A DNA stretch of 64,000 nt, taken from contig NC_079888.1 in assembly GCF_029227915.1 (NCBI RefSeq), positions 3,175,001-3,239,000 of the forward strand, read 5' to 3'. The DNA is from Hydractinia symbiolongicarpus (Eukaryota > Cnidaria > Hydrozoa > Anthoathecata > Hydractiniidae). Shown in pieces: positions 10,831-20,799 of the stretch. The position numbers and the translations under genes are program-made. The notes under the pieces were generated by a model. The model was not told the DNA's origin, did no database searches, and worked only from the letters and a program-made list of their open reading frames with translations. The first letter of the stretch is position 1. The number at the start of each line of letters is the position of its first letter.

Positions 10831-10919
10831 ATTGATTTAATTGGATAAAATGGATCACGTGAAGTTTTTGAAACACAAACATTTTTCGCTTTGATTGGAC
10901 AAAATAGATCACGTGATTT
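10831..10919 (+). promoter_or_regulatory. Direct repeat with ATTGG and CACGTG boxes upstream of the Helitron
   Basis: Two near-copies of a segment of about 27 bp read ATTGGAtAAAATGGATCACGTGA (10839-10861) and ATTGGAcAAAATAGATCACGTGA (10894-10916). Each holds an inverted CCAAT box and a palindromic CACGTG E-box. The pair lies about 300 bp before the Helitron start codon, so it may be its promoter; that role is inferred from position. Confidence 0.4.
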
Positions 10920-10963
10920 AGCGACCGAAATATACTTTTTCGGCGCCACTTTTTTTTCAAACC

Positions 10964-10982
10964 CTCTGGTAATTTACCAGAG
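10964..10982. repeat. Near-perfect palindrome upstream of Helitron ORF1
   Basis: CTCTGGTAA T TTACCAGAG, 9-bp arms around one base, followed by GCGCG. It may be a subterminal hairpin of the Helitron 5' end; this is inference from position. Confidence 0.45.
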
Positions 10983-11215
10983 CGCGTTGGTTTTGTTTGT
11001 TTGAACTTTTGGATACTTCACAGATTATTGGATAAGTATTATTTGATAATTTTTTCTGTGTCTTTTACTAGCAAACAAACAAACATTTAGGTGCAAAGTG
11101 CAGCTAGGTGCATCTTTTACTAGATTATTATTTACTGTTTAAATCTTATTTAGGTGCAAAAAACTGCAGCTAGGTGCATCGTTAATACTAATTTACTTGT
11201 AAAAAAAAAACAATC

Positions 11216-13291
11216 ATGATATCAGTTCAGGCATATCGTGCCACCATCGGTTCGCTTTATAATGTAGCTGCTATTCATTCCAGTAATGATATTAAAAATA
11301 AAACAAATTTCCACAGCCATACAGGAATGTTTTTTGACAATCTGGATAATAGCAACCACTTCATTTATTTTTTGAAACTTTTTAGTTTATTAATTTTTAT
11401 ATGTTGTCTAAGCTGTAACATCAATCTTGCATGTTTGAAGTTACTGTTATTGTTATCAGGGGATATTGAAAGCAATCCTGGACCCTTCAATAACAATGAT
11501 ATTGACTTCCAAATAGCACTACAAGAGTCTTATGCTGCCCATCTTTTAAATGAGTCAAATTCTGCAGACCATATTATTGCTTATGCTAGAAGTATTGGTC
11601 TGTCAAATATAACATATCGTGAAGTGACGATAGGAGATGGCAACTGTTTTTATAGAGCAGTAGTACAGCAACTTGATCGGCCTGAGATCAGACAAATTGT
11701 CCCCTCTGAACTTAATTTCCAGAACCATGTTGAACTACGAGCAGCTGTGGTCAAATTTGTCCGCAAAAATAGCAACATAGGAATTTTTCAAAATAATAGG
11801 ACCTTTTATTTAAAAAGCTCTGAAGAGTGGGAACGTGACTTACAAATTCAGTCAAAACCTACTGTCTATGTTGAAGAAATTTTCATACGAGCTGCCGCAA
11901 TAATGCTGGGCGTCAACATTTTGATAACATCTGATACCAGTACTGCGATGCACCCATATACCCTTATTAGTCCTACTCATGATGAAACACATGATATTGC
12001 TGGGGAACAGCAATTGGCACATCTATTGTCTGATGGTACCACTGCAGGTGCTTTTATTTTGCTTGGGAGAGTAAATAGAAATCACTACCAATCATTGGTC
12101 TTTGATGACAATTTGAGCCTTCCTTCTGTTGCATCATCCACACCACTCAGTCCACCTAAAAAAATTCCCTGTTTGTCATCGGGCAATTTAATTCAACCTA
12201 AAGATACAACAAATAAAAAATATGGTAAAGAGAAAGTGATTACTTTAAAGGAAAAGCAAGATCTTCTAGTGGAAAAAGTAATGAAATCTCATATGTCTGT
12301 TGTAATACAAAACAGACCTAAAACTAAAAATTTTTTAAATAAAGAACTTGCTCTAAAGCAAAAGTGTCTTCAGTTGAATATTAAATATGAAGAACCAGAA
12401 GTCAATGAAACAATTACCAAAACAAAAAATAGGCGCAAGCGAATAACTTATAGATGCAAAAAAGCCGTTTGTAAAACAGCTGTGGGTAAACAGAAAAATT
12501 CAATTTTAAAAAACCCGCCTGTTACACTGCCAATCACTACACACAATCAGAATAATATTTTGTCAACAAATTTACCAACTACACACTCCATATCAACAAC
12601 TCAGTCAATGCCAACAAGTTCATCAATTGCACAGACGATACCAAAAAATTTGCCAACCTCACAACAGTCAATACCAAAAAATTTGCCAACCACACAACAG
12701 TCCATACCAAAAACATCAACCATACAGTCAATGTCAACAGTTGTCACAGGCAACCAGTCCAGTGATCAAGACATTTTTGGAAGTAAAACTGCCACCATTC
12801 ATCAAAATCCCAATGTAGTGGCTGCTGTAATACAGTTTGAAGAAGGTGAGAAATTACATAGTTTATCAACCTGTAAAACTTGTTTTGAAACTCGACCAGT
12901 ATTTCACGCAACACCTCCAATAAGACCTACTGCAAAAAATGAAACAAAACCAATTGCTGTTAAGCCTTGGAAAATATTCAGCGATGGTAGGTGTGATAGG
13001 TGTCACAGGGAGAGTCTTAGTCGTTTTAAAAAGAATGTTAAGACACCTGCTAGATTTTCAGGTATACTGTCAGCTGATAATGACGACTTGGGTCCGTTAC
13101 ACGATAACATTCGTCATAATGATATGCATTTTTTACCAGTACCACCATATCTCCAAAATTTGACCATACTAGAAGTAGCATTAATTCGTCGTATTACTGT
13201 CATTATGAATATACACCTCCTGCGGTATGGCATGCTTGCATCAAAAGGTCATTGCATCAGTTTTCCTCAAAAGAATGCAAATTGCTACTGA
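11216..13291 (+). CDS. Helitron ORF1: 2A peptide, OTU protease, zinc-finger and Rep N-terminal region
   Basis: A 691-residue frame starting at ATG after an A-rich leader. Residues 49-80 are strongly hydrophobic and run straight into SGDIESNPGP (81-90), a consensus 2A ribosome-skipping motif with the break expected between G89 and P90. An OTU cysteine-protease domain follows, with DGNC (C144) and NHY (H290) as the expected catalytic Cys and His. Residues about 430-545 are low complexity, with IPKNLPTxQQS repeats. CKTC (from residue 553) and CDRC (near 593) form a zinc-finger region usual before Helitron Rep. The C-terminus (TILEVALIRR...CISFPQ) is the start of the conserved Helitron N-terminal Rep region, and the frame ends by shifting out of it at 13289. 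The next open frame overlaps and continues the same domain, so the ancestral product was one polyprotein. One upstream peptide of 89 residues would be released, perhaps membrane-targeted. Confidence 0.85.
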   Translation: MISVQAYRATIGSLYNVAAIHSSNDIKNKTNFHSHTGMFFDNLDNSNHFIYFLKLFSLLIFICCLSCNINLACLKLLLLLSGDIESNPGPFNNNDIDFQIALQESYAAHLLNESNSADHIIAYARSIGLSNITYREVTIGDGNCFYRAVVQQLDRPEIRQIVPSELNFQNHVELRAAVVKFVRKNSNIGIFQNNRTFYLKSSEEWERDLQIQSKPTVYVEEIFIRAAAIMLGVNILITSDTSTAMHPYTLISPTHDETHDIAGEQQLAHLLSDGTTAGAFILLGRVNRNHYQSLVFDDNLSLPSVASSTPLSPPKKIPCLSSGNLIQPKDTTNKKYGKEKVITLKEKQDLLVEKVMKSHMSVVIQNRPKTKNFLNKELALKQKCLQLNIKYEEPEVNETITKTKNRRKRITYRCKKAVCKTAVGKQKNSILKNPPVTLPITTHNQNNILSTNLPTTHSISTTQSMPTSSSIAQTIPKNLPTSQQSIPKNLPTTQQSIPKTSTIQSMSTVVTGNQSSDQDIFGSKTATIHQNPNVVAAVIQFEEGEKLHSLSTCKTCFETRPVFHATPPIRPTAKNETKPIAVKPWKIFSDGRCDRCHRESLSRFKKNVKTPARFSGILSADNDDLGPLHDNIRHNDMHFLPVPPYLQNLTILEVALIRRITVIMNIHLLRYGMLASKGHCISFPQKNANCY
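11459..11485 (+). other. 2A-type ribosome-skipping motif (GDIESNPGP)
   Basis: Encodes residues 82-90 of the first Helitron frame and matches the D-[VI]-E-x-N-P-G-P consensus with the usual Leu-rich lead-in. In known 2A sequences the ribosome fails to join the last Gly and Pro, giving two proteins from one frame. The preceding hydrophobic stretch could act as a signal sequence for the upstream product. Confidence 0.85.
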
Positions 13292-16200
13292 ACTGCCATC
13301 ATTACCGTCAGAAGTTGGAATAGTGGTTATTAAAAAGAAAGGAATTCAAAATTCAGTTCAACAGTATACTGTGCAAAGGGGTAAAGTTGAAAACGCATTA
13401 CGGGGACTGTGTTTTGGATACCCAGAAGGGGGTGTTGAAGGTCCAGATACTAAAACTAAACATCAATACAATGGCTCTGATCACATTGACAAACCTTTAA
13501 AAGGACGCTACTTCCAGTTCCTGCCGAATGAATACTATAAGGATGTCTCAATAAAATATGACCGCATTCAAAATTTACCAGAGATGCGTTCTGAATTACC
13601 TGATTTGCCAGTTGTGGAATTGCCAAATATCATACCAGAAGGAGATAAGGGTCCTGCTGAAAATCAATTTCAACAAAACTTACCTGACGATGACGAGAGT
13701 ATAACCCGTTCTGGTTTAGTTTGCCCGGTTGAACCTAAAGATGCTGACAAAGAGTTACGAATAGTACTGGAGAAGCTCTTGGGTTCTGAAGATGCAGTTA
13801 ATCAAGCTCTTCAACATGGCACAGTTGCGAATGCAAATTTAGAATATACACGAGAACGGCCTATTCGGGAATTAAAAACTCCTGGGTTTTTTACTATGGC
13901 ATACCCAACTGTTTTTATTAATGGAAATTGTGACTTAACTGTTCCAAGGTTAAATAAAATTAACTTTGAGGAATACATCGAACATATATATTATTATTCT
14001 GATAATCGTGTAGCACGTCATCCGTACTTGAAATTTTTCTTATTAAATATGCGTTTGCGAATGCAAGCATTGCAGCAGGGTAGCTTTCTTGTTTCCCAAC
14101 AATTAAATGATGCTCATCTCACAATCGCCGAACTTCGAGATAATTTACAAAATGATGATGATTCAGTTCCACGTAAAATTATTAGTATTGGAAAAAACCT
14201 GGTAAATACCGATCCATACTGGAGAGACCAAAAAAAAAAATTGGATGCCATGCTGATTTTTAGACGAAATGAATTTGGTGATTTACCAGCATATTTTGAT
14301 ACCAACAGTTGTGCCGAATTTCATTGGAAACCATTGCATGAACTACTTATTAAGTATTATGCGTTGATAAACAATGTAAACGAAGATGCTGTACGCCAGC
14401 AAATGGAAAGTGATAATAAATTCAAGCGGGAAATGATTCTACAAAATCTTCATATTGTGACACAGTATTTCGATGCAAGGACTATAAATTACTTCGCCAC
14501 AGTTAGTAAGGAAGTATTTCAATATGATGACTATTGGTTGCGATATGAATTTGCTAAAAGTCGAGGTGAGATACATGGACACGCAATAATATCGTCATCT
14601 AAACATGCCCGGAAAGTCAAAACTATAATGGATAGCTTGTCTGATGATGTTGCAGACTCACAAGCATTAAAACCTGCAGCGCAAGAACTTCAAAATTGGT
14701 TACAAACAACAAATGAAGACAGTAATGACATTTTTTCACCAATGTTTACTTCACTGCATCCTGCTGGTGGAAATGAAACTATAGATACTTCTGGAATTAG
14801 AACTTGGGTTCCAAACAAAGATCAATGGGCCAGACCAGAGGGGACCCAAGCTCCACCGGACCATAACCCATTGGCACAAGAACTTTCGGATGTTGCTAGT
14901 CATGAAGGTGGTATAAAAGAGCAACATACCCATCTTGTGAACAGAATTGGCCTCCATAATTGTAATTCCAATTGTTTGCGTTATCGCCGTAAGAATAAAA
15001 AAGATACTGCTTCAAAGAAGTACTGTCGCTTTCATTTTGGCGATCTTGATCCACAAACCAAAAAAACAAGTGGTAAAGAGATTCATCCTTTTAATGCTGT
15101 CATAACAGAAGAGGAACATCCTAGATATGAGGGACCACGGGATCATCCTCGCTTGATGATGCATGTAAAAACACGCCTACTTAGTTGGCTAGCAAATTGT
15201 GATAGTCAACCCATTATCGATCAGAACCTTCTCGCTCTACAAAAATACATTGCTAGTTATGGTTGCAAAGGTGCTGCTTCAACGGAAGATTTAGTACATG
15301 TTTATCGCCATCTCATTGAAAACACTGATGATGGAAGCACTGTTAAAAATTTGGCTCAACGACTACTTCAAAAAATTGCGGGTTTAGTAGATGTTCCAGG
15401 TGCTGCGGCGGATTTCATTAATAGTGGTGGTCGTCTGACTAGATGTACCAGGAATTTTCGATACATTGGTATCAGTGGTTTCCGAGCCTTGGATACGTCT
15501 GGTGAAGATGGAACTGTTACAAAAAGTAGCGCATTAGACAAATACTTAAGTGATAAGCGGAGAGAAACTGAGCCAGAAATATCATTATGGAACTGGGACA
15601 AAAAGTGTAATTGTACCTGCAAAGTAGATCACGTCCCAGTTTTTACAGGAATATCTACAAAACCTGTCTGGCCTGTTACTGAGGACTATGCAAAAGCTAT
15701 GCTCATTATATTTTCTGTTGGAACGTGGCACAATACTGAAGATTTGAAGGGACAACATGAGTCATTTGCTGCTGCTTTGGCTTCCCTTGTTCAAACTGAA
15801 GAATGCCCATCAATATTAATTGATTCATTGAAAGAGGCTAAACAATCATTCGATAAAAAAAGCGAGAGAACACAAAGTCACACCCGTGCAATCAATATTG
15901 AAACCAATACTCAGTCTTCGGATCAATCATCACAATATACAGATGCAAGTTCCCAATGTTCCCAAAATTCTGCCATTGCACAAATGAACATAGGTAGAAC
16001 AATAATGAGAGATATTGCTAGGCACCATGTTGCTGATATCAATGAGCCAAATGTACAACAGGTTCTTCCTGATGGTGGGCCTACATTTAATTGGAATAAT
16101 TATGCAATTCAAAGTTTTGGTAGTCAATGGCCAATTAATGCTGACTTATGGTTACAATCTATATCTGAAGAAGCAGAAAAAAATGAATTGCAGCATGCTA

Positions 16201-17888
16201 ATGATTGTACTTTACCCCAAATAAACATCTTAAATGCTAATGAATTACAAAGAACAGTCATTGGTATAAATTTTCAGCATTTATTACAAGTCGCAAAAGG
16301 AACTGTGCCAACAGGTACCCAGCCAATACGTTTATTAATACAAGGAACAGCCGGTGTCGGGAAAACATTCATCATTACCGCGCTTACTAGAATCTTTCGT
16401 CGTATTTTTAAGCGAAATTCTGCTTTTATGAACTTGGCCCCAACTGGGGCAGCATCAGTCCTCATACCTAATGGTCGCACTATACACTCAATGACTCCAC
16501 CACCACACAAACTTAAAAAAGATAAGAATTTAAATTCTGTCCAGCTTTCTGACTATCCGTTGGGTGATGTAGCTCTAAGAAAGCTAAGAAAATATACAGG
16601 CATGCATGAAAACAATGAACTGAAATTGATTCAACTTAATATTGATGAACGTAGCATGCAGTCGAAGCTTCTAGTGGCTTGGTGCAGCCAAAGATTATGT
16701 GAGGCAACAGGAGACTTTGATAATTATTATGGAGGTGTACCAACTGTCAATTTCTTTGGGGACCTTGGTCAACTTGGACCAATTCGTGCTTTGGATTTAC
16801 ATCAGCCGCCGAAACATGATGATTCCACAATCAACTTTGCTGGTTATGCAATCTATCGCTCATTTCACGATGTTATTGTTCTTACAGAAACAATGCGCCA
16901 AGGACCAGATCAGTTGGCCCTTCTACAGCGGCTACTTAGAATACGCAATGGATCGATTACTCAACAAGACTGGCAAGATATAAATAGTCGTTATGAAAAT
17001 GCTTTGCCCCATGCCGAAAAATGTAACTTTTTGCATGGTCGCGTCCTTACATTAATGGAAACATGGAATGAAGTTAATGAAGAAAACCATAATAAATTAG
17101 CTAACCTTGGTGTGCCAGTTGCTGTTATTCCATCAAGAGGACGTGGTAAACATCACTCTTTAACTGATAAGCAACTGGGTCAAATACCACTACGATCTTT
17201 AATGGCAGTTGGTGCAACTGTAATCCTTACCAAGAACCAAAAGGGTCTTACAGGCCTTGGCCTAAATAATGGTGCCATGGGAAAAGTAATTGCAATCCTT
17301 TATTCACCAAATATGTCACCACCTGAATTTCCAATAGCTGTTGTAGTCGATTTCCCAAATTATAAAGGCCCGTCATGGATTCAAGAACATCCGAAATGGA
17401 TACCAATTACTGCTGTTGAAGGTCGATGTGAGTCTGATTGTTGCAGCAGAAATGGCCTGCCGTTAATGCCAGGATATGCAATAACTATTGCCAAAAGTCA
17501 GGGTATGTCAATTGGAGATGGTAAAACTGCCACCCACATGCGTATCAAGTTACAACAATCAATTCAGATGGAAAAAAATAACCTTGGTACAGCTTACACT
17601 GCATTCTCCAGATGCGAAAAAGAAAGAAATTGGGCACTTGTCGAACCAATTACTCAAGAACGACTCTTGTACATTAATACACATCCCCGTATGAAAGCCA
17701 GACAAGAGGAAGAGAAACGCCTGAAGGCATTATCGAATAAAACCGTCAAAAAATACAATATCACTATGGAAAAGTATATCAACTTGTTGAAAGAACTTGA
17801 CCAGTTTTGTGATGATGGTATTGAAGATGCAGTTTGTCCTTCACCATCTGTAAATTGCACATGTAGAATATGCCTATCTCATTCATAA
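13227..17888 (+). CDS. Helitron ORF2: HUH Rep endonuclease and PIF1-like helicase
   Basis: A 1553-residue frame. Only the part after about 13275 continues the protein of the previous frame, so its first ATG is probably not a real start. The Rep nuclease carries the two-histidine motif IHGHAI (H450, H452). The C-terminal SF1 helicase of the PIF1 type shows GTAGVGKT (Walker A, 1040-1047), IDE (motif II, 1139-1141), FFGDLGQLGP (motif III, from 1176), VLTETMRQG (motif IV), ITIAKSQGMSI (motif V) and AYTAFSRC (motif VI). A Cys-rich tail (CTCRIC) ends the protein. The length is normal for a Helitron RepHel and the frame has no internal stop, suggesting recent activity. It would nick and unwind DNA for rolling-circle transposition. 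Confidence 0.9.
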   Translation: MACLHQKVIASVFLKRMQIATELPSLPSEVGIVVIKKKGIQNSVQQYTVQRGKVENALRGLCFGYPEGGVEGPDTKTKHQYNGSDHIDKPLKGRYFQFLPNEYYKDVSIKYDRIQNLPEMRSELPDLPVVELPNIIPEGDKGPAENQFQQNLPDDDESITRSGLVCPVEPKDADKELRIVLEKLLGSEDAVNQALQHGTVANANLEYTRERPIRELKTPGFFTMAYPTVFINGNCDLTVPRLNKINFEEYIEHIYYYSDNRVARHPYLKFFLLNMRLRMQALQQGSFLVSQQLNDAHLTIAELRDNLQNDDDSVPRKIISIGKNLVNTDPYWRDQKKKLDAMLIFRRNEFGDLPAYFDTNSCAEFHWKPLHELLIKYYALINNVNEDAVRQQMESDNKFKREMILQNLHIVTQYFDARTINYFATVSKEVFQYDDYWLRYEFAKSRGEIHGHAIISSSKHARKVKTIMDSLSDDVADSQALKPAAQELQNWLQTTNEDSNDIFSPMFTSLHPAGGNETIDTSGIRTWVPNKDQWARPEGTQAPPDHNPLAQELSDVASHEGGIKEQHTHLVNRIGLHNCNSNCLRYRRKNKKDTASKKYCRFHFGDLDPQTKKTSGKEIHPFNAVITEEEHPRYEGPRDHPRLMMHVKTRLLSWLANCDSQPIIDQNLLALQKYIASYGCKGAASTEDLVHVYRHLIENTDDGSTVKNLAQRLLQKIAGLVDVPGAAADFINSGGRLTRCTRNFRYIGISGFRALDTSGEDGTVTKSSALDKYLSDKRRETEPEISLWNWDKKCNCTCKVDHVPVFTGISTKPVWPVTEDYAKAMLIIFSVGTWHNTEDLKGQHESFAAALASLVQTEECPSILIDSLKEAKQSFDKKSERTQSHTRAINIETNTQSSDQSSQYTDASSQCSQNSAIAQMNIGRTIMRDIARHHVADINEPNVQQVLPDGGPTFNWNNYAIQSFGSQWPINADLWLQSISEEAEKNELQHANDCTLPQINILNANELQRTVIGINFQHLLQVAKGTVPTGTQPIRLLIQGTAGVGKTFIITALTRIFRRIFKRNSAFMNLAPTGAASVLIPNGRTIHSMTPPPHKLKKDKNLNSVQLSDYPLGDVALRKLRKYTGMHENNELKLIQLNIDERSMQSKLLVAWCSQRLCEATGDFDNYYGGVPTVNFFGDLGQLGPIRALDLHQPPKHDDSTINFAGYAIYRSFHDVIVLTETMRQGPDQLALLQRLLRIRNGSITQQDWQDINSRYENALPHAEKCNFLHGRVLTLMETWNEVNEENHNKLANLGVPVAVIPSRGRGKHHSLTDKQLGQIPLRSLMAVGATVILTKNQKGLTGLGLNNGAMGKVIAILYSPNMSPPEFPIAVVVDFPNYKGPSWIQEHPKWIPITAVEGRCESDCCSRNGLPLMPGYAITIAKSQGMSIGDGKTATHMRIKLQQSIQMEKNNLGTAYTAFSRCEKERNWALVEPITQERLLYINTHPRMKARQEEEKRLKALSNKTVKKYNITMEKYINLLKELDQFCDDGIEDAVCPSPSVNCTCRICLSHS

Positions 17889-17949
17889 TGATAATTACAA
17901 TATGAATTCACCTATTTTGCAGACAATCACAATCTTGGCCCCTAAAAAC

Positions 17950-18830
17950 CATTCTAATCTGAACAAGGTGCAAATGCAACCTGAACAAGGTGGATTGACA
18001 TTACAGCATTATACTGATTATTAATGGTGTTGTTGGAGGTGGAGGTGGAGGGTCATAACACAGCCTAACAAAGTTCTGTGATTGTTTCATTAACCATGGA
18101 TACATTTGATATCCAGTTGCATATCTATTTCATCCATATCACATCGATCATCATACCACAATACCATACCGTTTTGACTTATCGCAATCAACATAATCGT
18201 CTGTACCCTACCGATCATACCACAATTACCATACTGCATGACTGAATTCAACCTTGCATTAACATTACACCTTTGTGCTGATTATTAATGGCGTTTAGGC
18301 CAATTGCAACCTGAACAAGGTGAACATTACAGCTTTATGCCTATTATTAATGGCGTTGCTGGAGGTGGAGGGTCATAACACAGCCTAACAAAGGTCTGTG
18401 ATTGTTACATTAACCACTGATGCATTTAATATCCAGTTGCATATCTATTTTATCCGTATCACATCGATCGTCATACCACAATTACCGTACCATTTTGACT
18501 TATCGCAATCAACATATCGTCTGTACCCTACCGATTATCATACCACAATTACCATGCTGCATGACCGAATGCAACCTGAACAAGGTGCATTAACATTACA
18601 GCTTTGTGCTGATTGTTAATGGCGTTGTAAGCCAATTGCAACCTAAACGAGATGCATTAACATTACAGCTTTGTGCTGATTATTAATGGCGTTGTAAGCC
18701 AATTGCAACCTGAACAAGGTGCACATGCAACCTAAACAAGGTGTGCATTACAGCATTGAGCTGATTGCACAAATTTTTTATAAGCAACTTAGGATTGTAG
18801 TCAGATCTTAAGTTATTTTTTACCCAATAC
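17950..18830 (+). repeat. Two interleaved minisatellites, block 1
   Basis: One unit of about 70 bp reads GCAACCTGAACAAGGTGCAT ... TTACAGCTTTGTGCTGATTATTAATGGCGTTGTAAGCC. A second unit (18120-18560), also of about 70 bp, reads CCACAATTACCATACCGTTT ... CGCAATCAACATATCGTCTG. The block is followed by an AT-rich, poly-A/poly-T stretch (18.83-19.1 kb). Confidence 0.8.
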
Positions 18831-19139
18831 CCAGGTCTGAAGGTTCTTAATGGTTGTTTAATTTTATTTAACTAATTTTTGTAATATATCTAAACGGGGG
18901 AAATGAAAAGAAGTCATATTGCTGTTAAAAAAAAAAATTCTTGAAAAAAAACAGAAGTTTTTTAGTTTTCTTTTCTTCTTTTGTTCAAAAAGTGTGTCTT
19001 TTTTCTATTTTCTCAAAAGAAAAAAATTTTTGCTTATGCTTTTATTTGTACAAAACTAAATTTTTTTAAAATTCAGTTCAGTTGCTTATAAAAAGAATGT
19101 GTATTAACATAAAGGTTTAAATTTAAAACCTTACCATAC

Positions 19140-20480
19140 ATACGGCCTTATCGCAATCAACATATTGTCTGTACCGTCCCTGTCATACCACGATTACCAT
19201 GCTGTTTTGACTTATCGCAATCAACATCTCGTCTTTACCTTATTGGTCATCATAACACAATTACCATACCATTTCGACTTTTTGCAATCAACATATTGCC
19301 TTACCGTACCGATCATCATACCACAATTACCATTTCGACCTAAAGGATTCAACATAAATCGTCAGTACCCATCATACCACAATTACCATACCGTTTTCAC
19401 TTATCACAATCAACGTATCGTCTGTACCTTACCGATCATCATAACACAATTACCATACCCTTTCAATTTACCAGATTCAACATATCGCCTGCACCCATTA
19501 TACCACAATTACCATACCGTTTCGACTTATCCTAATCAACATATCGTTTTACCATACCGATCATGTACCACAATTACCATACCCTTTCTACTTACCAGAT
19601 TCAACATATTGTCTGTACCCATTATATCACAATTACTTAAACAAGGTACATTAATATTACAGCTTTATGCTGATTATTCATGGCGTTGTAGGCCAATTGC
19701 AACCTGAACAAGGTGCATTAACATTACAGCTTTGTGCTGATTGTTAAAGGCGTTGTAAGCCAATTGCAGCCTGAACAAGGTGCATTAACAATACAGCTTT
19801 GTGCTGATTATTAATGGCGTTGTAAGCCAATTGCAACCTGAACAAGGTGCAATGCAACCTGAACAAGGTGCATTACAGCATTGAGCTGATTGCACAATTT
19901 TTTTTATAAGCAAATTGGATTTTGGTCAGATCTCATGTTATTTTTTAGTCAATATCTAAGTCTAATTTTTGTTAAACATATATATAATAAACGGGAAAAA
20001 GAAACTAAGTCATATTTTTGGTAAAAAAGATATTTCTTAAAAATAAACTGAAGTGTGCAAAAAAAATTATTCTTGCTTGTGCTTATATTTGTCCAGAACT
20101 AAAATTGCTTAAAACATTTCAAATCCAGTTCAGTTGCTTAAAAAATGAGTTGCTTATTGAAAAAAATTGTGTATTAACATAATCCAATTTCAAAACCTGA
20201 ACAAGGTGCATTACTATTACAACATTATGCTGCTTATTAACATATCGCACCATATGCAACCTAAACAAGGTGCTTTAACATTACAGCATTATTCAGTCTC
20301 ATCCGTACCCTACCGATCATCACAGCCCAATCACCCTACCATAACGACTTATAACAATCAACCTACCAGCCATCACACCTCAGTTACTGTAAGTTATGCA
20401 ACATCAAGTAAACAATTACATCACCAAAATGGGGTAACTCTTTTTTACTTAAAATGTTAATTGCAACATAAATCTGTCCT
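19140..20480 (+). repeat. Two interleaved minisatellites, block 2
   Basis: The same two units again, in the reverse order of arrays (CCACAATTACCATACC units at 19140-19640, GCAACCTGAACAAGG units to 19880 and near 20196-20280), with a shared AT-rich segment at 19.89-20.2 kb. Blocks 1 and 2 look like a duplication of roughly 1.1 kb. The long open frame through it is a consequence of the repeat period. Confidence 0.75.
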
Positions 20481-20542
20481 TTATTTTAGGTGTGACCTGC
20501 TTAGTCCCATTGGCTACCTTCTCGTGGTGCAGGTTGTCAAGA

Positions 20543-20640
20543 AGAGCTTGTAGACATATGACATTTTTACTTAGGATATTAAAATTTAATAAATACATGT
20601 TGTTTTGAAGTAGAGTAGAAATGTGTCTACACGCTCTTCA
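20543..20640. repeat. Long-loop inverted repeat
   Basis: GAAGAGCTTGTAGACA is matched by the inverted complement of TGTCTACACGCTCTTC about 70 bp later, with one mismatch. It lies just 3' of the minisatellites and could be a terminal or subterminal structure of the Helitron, or an unrelated hairpin. Confidence 0.3.
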
Positions 20641-20799
20641 ACCAACAGCCAGGGCAATAAAACTCTCTTTGCATGAAATGTTTGCAAACATTCTTTTTCT
20701 TTCAGTGCTTTTAACTCCCATTAAAAGGTGTTGTATTAGAAATTTACCTAATCGCTTAATATTAGTTTTAAATTTATATTTAGTGACATAATAATAATT

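Larger units (their letters stand above)
10964..17888 (+). mobile_element. Helitron-class rolling-circle transposon
   Basis: Defined by the Rep/helicase coding region (11216-17888). Upstream lie a 9-bp-arm near-palindrome (CTCTGGTAA-T-TTACCAGAG, 10964-10982) and a roughly 66-bp direct repeat (TTTAGGTGCAAA...AGCTAGGTGCATC at about 11087 and 11151). The true ends are not established: I could not find a convincing 5' TC / 3' CTRR pair, and the 3' minisatellites (17.95-20.5 kb) may belong to the element. The presence of an OTU domain is typical of some animal Helitron lineages. Confidence 0.75.

Noticed and set aside
19165-19707. 180-residue frame rich in Tyr/His/Pro
   Set aside because: It is a by-product of a minisatellite whose period keeps one frame open. 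The repeats degenerate without regard to codons.
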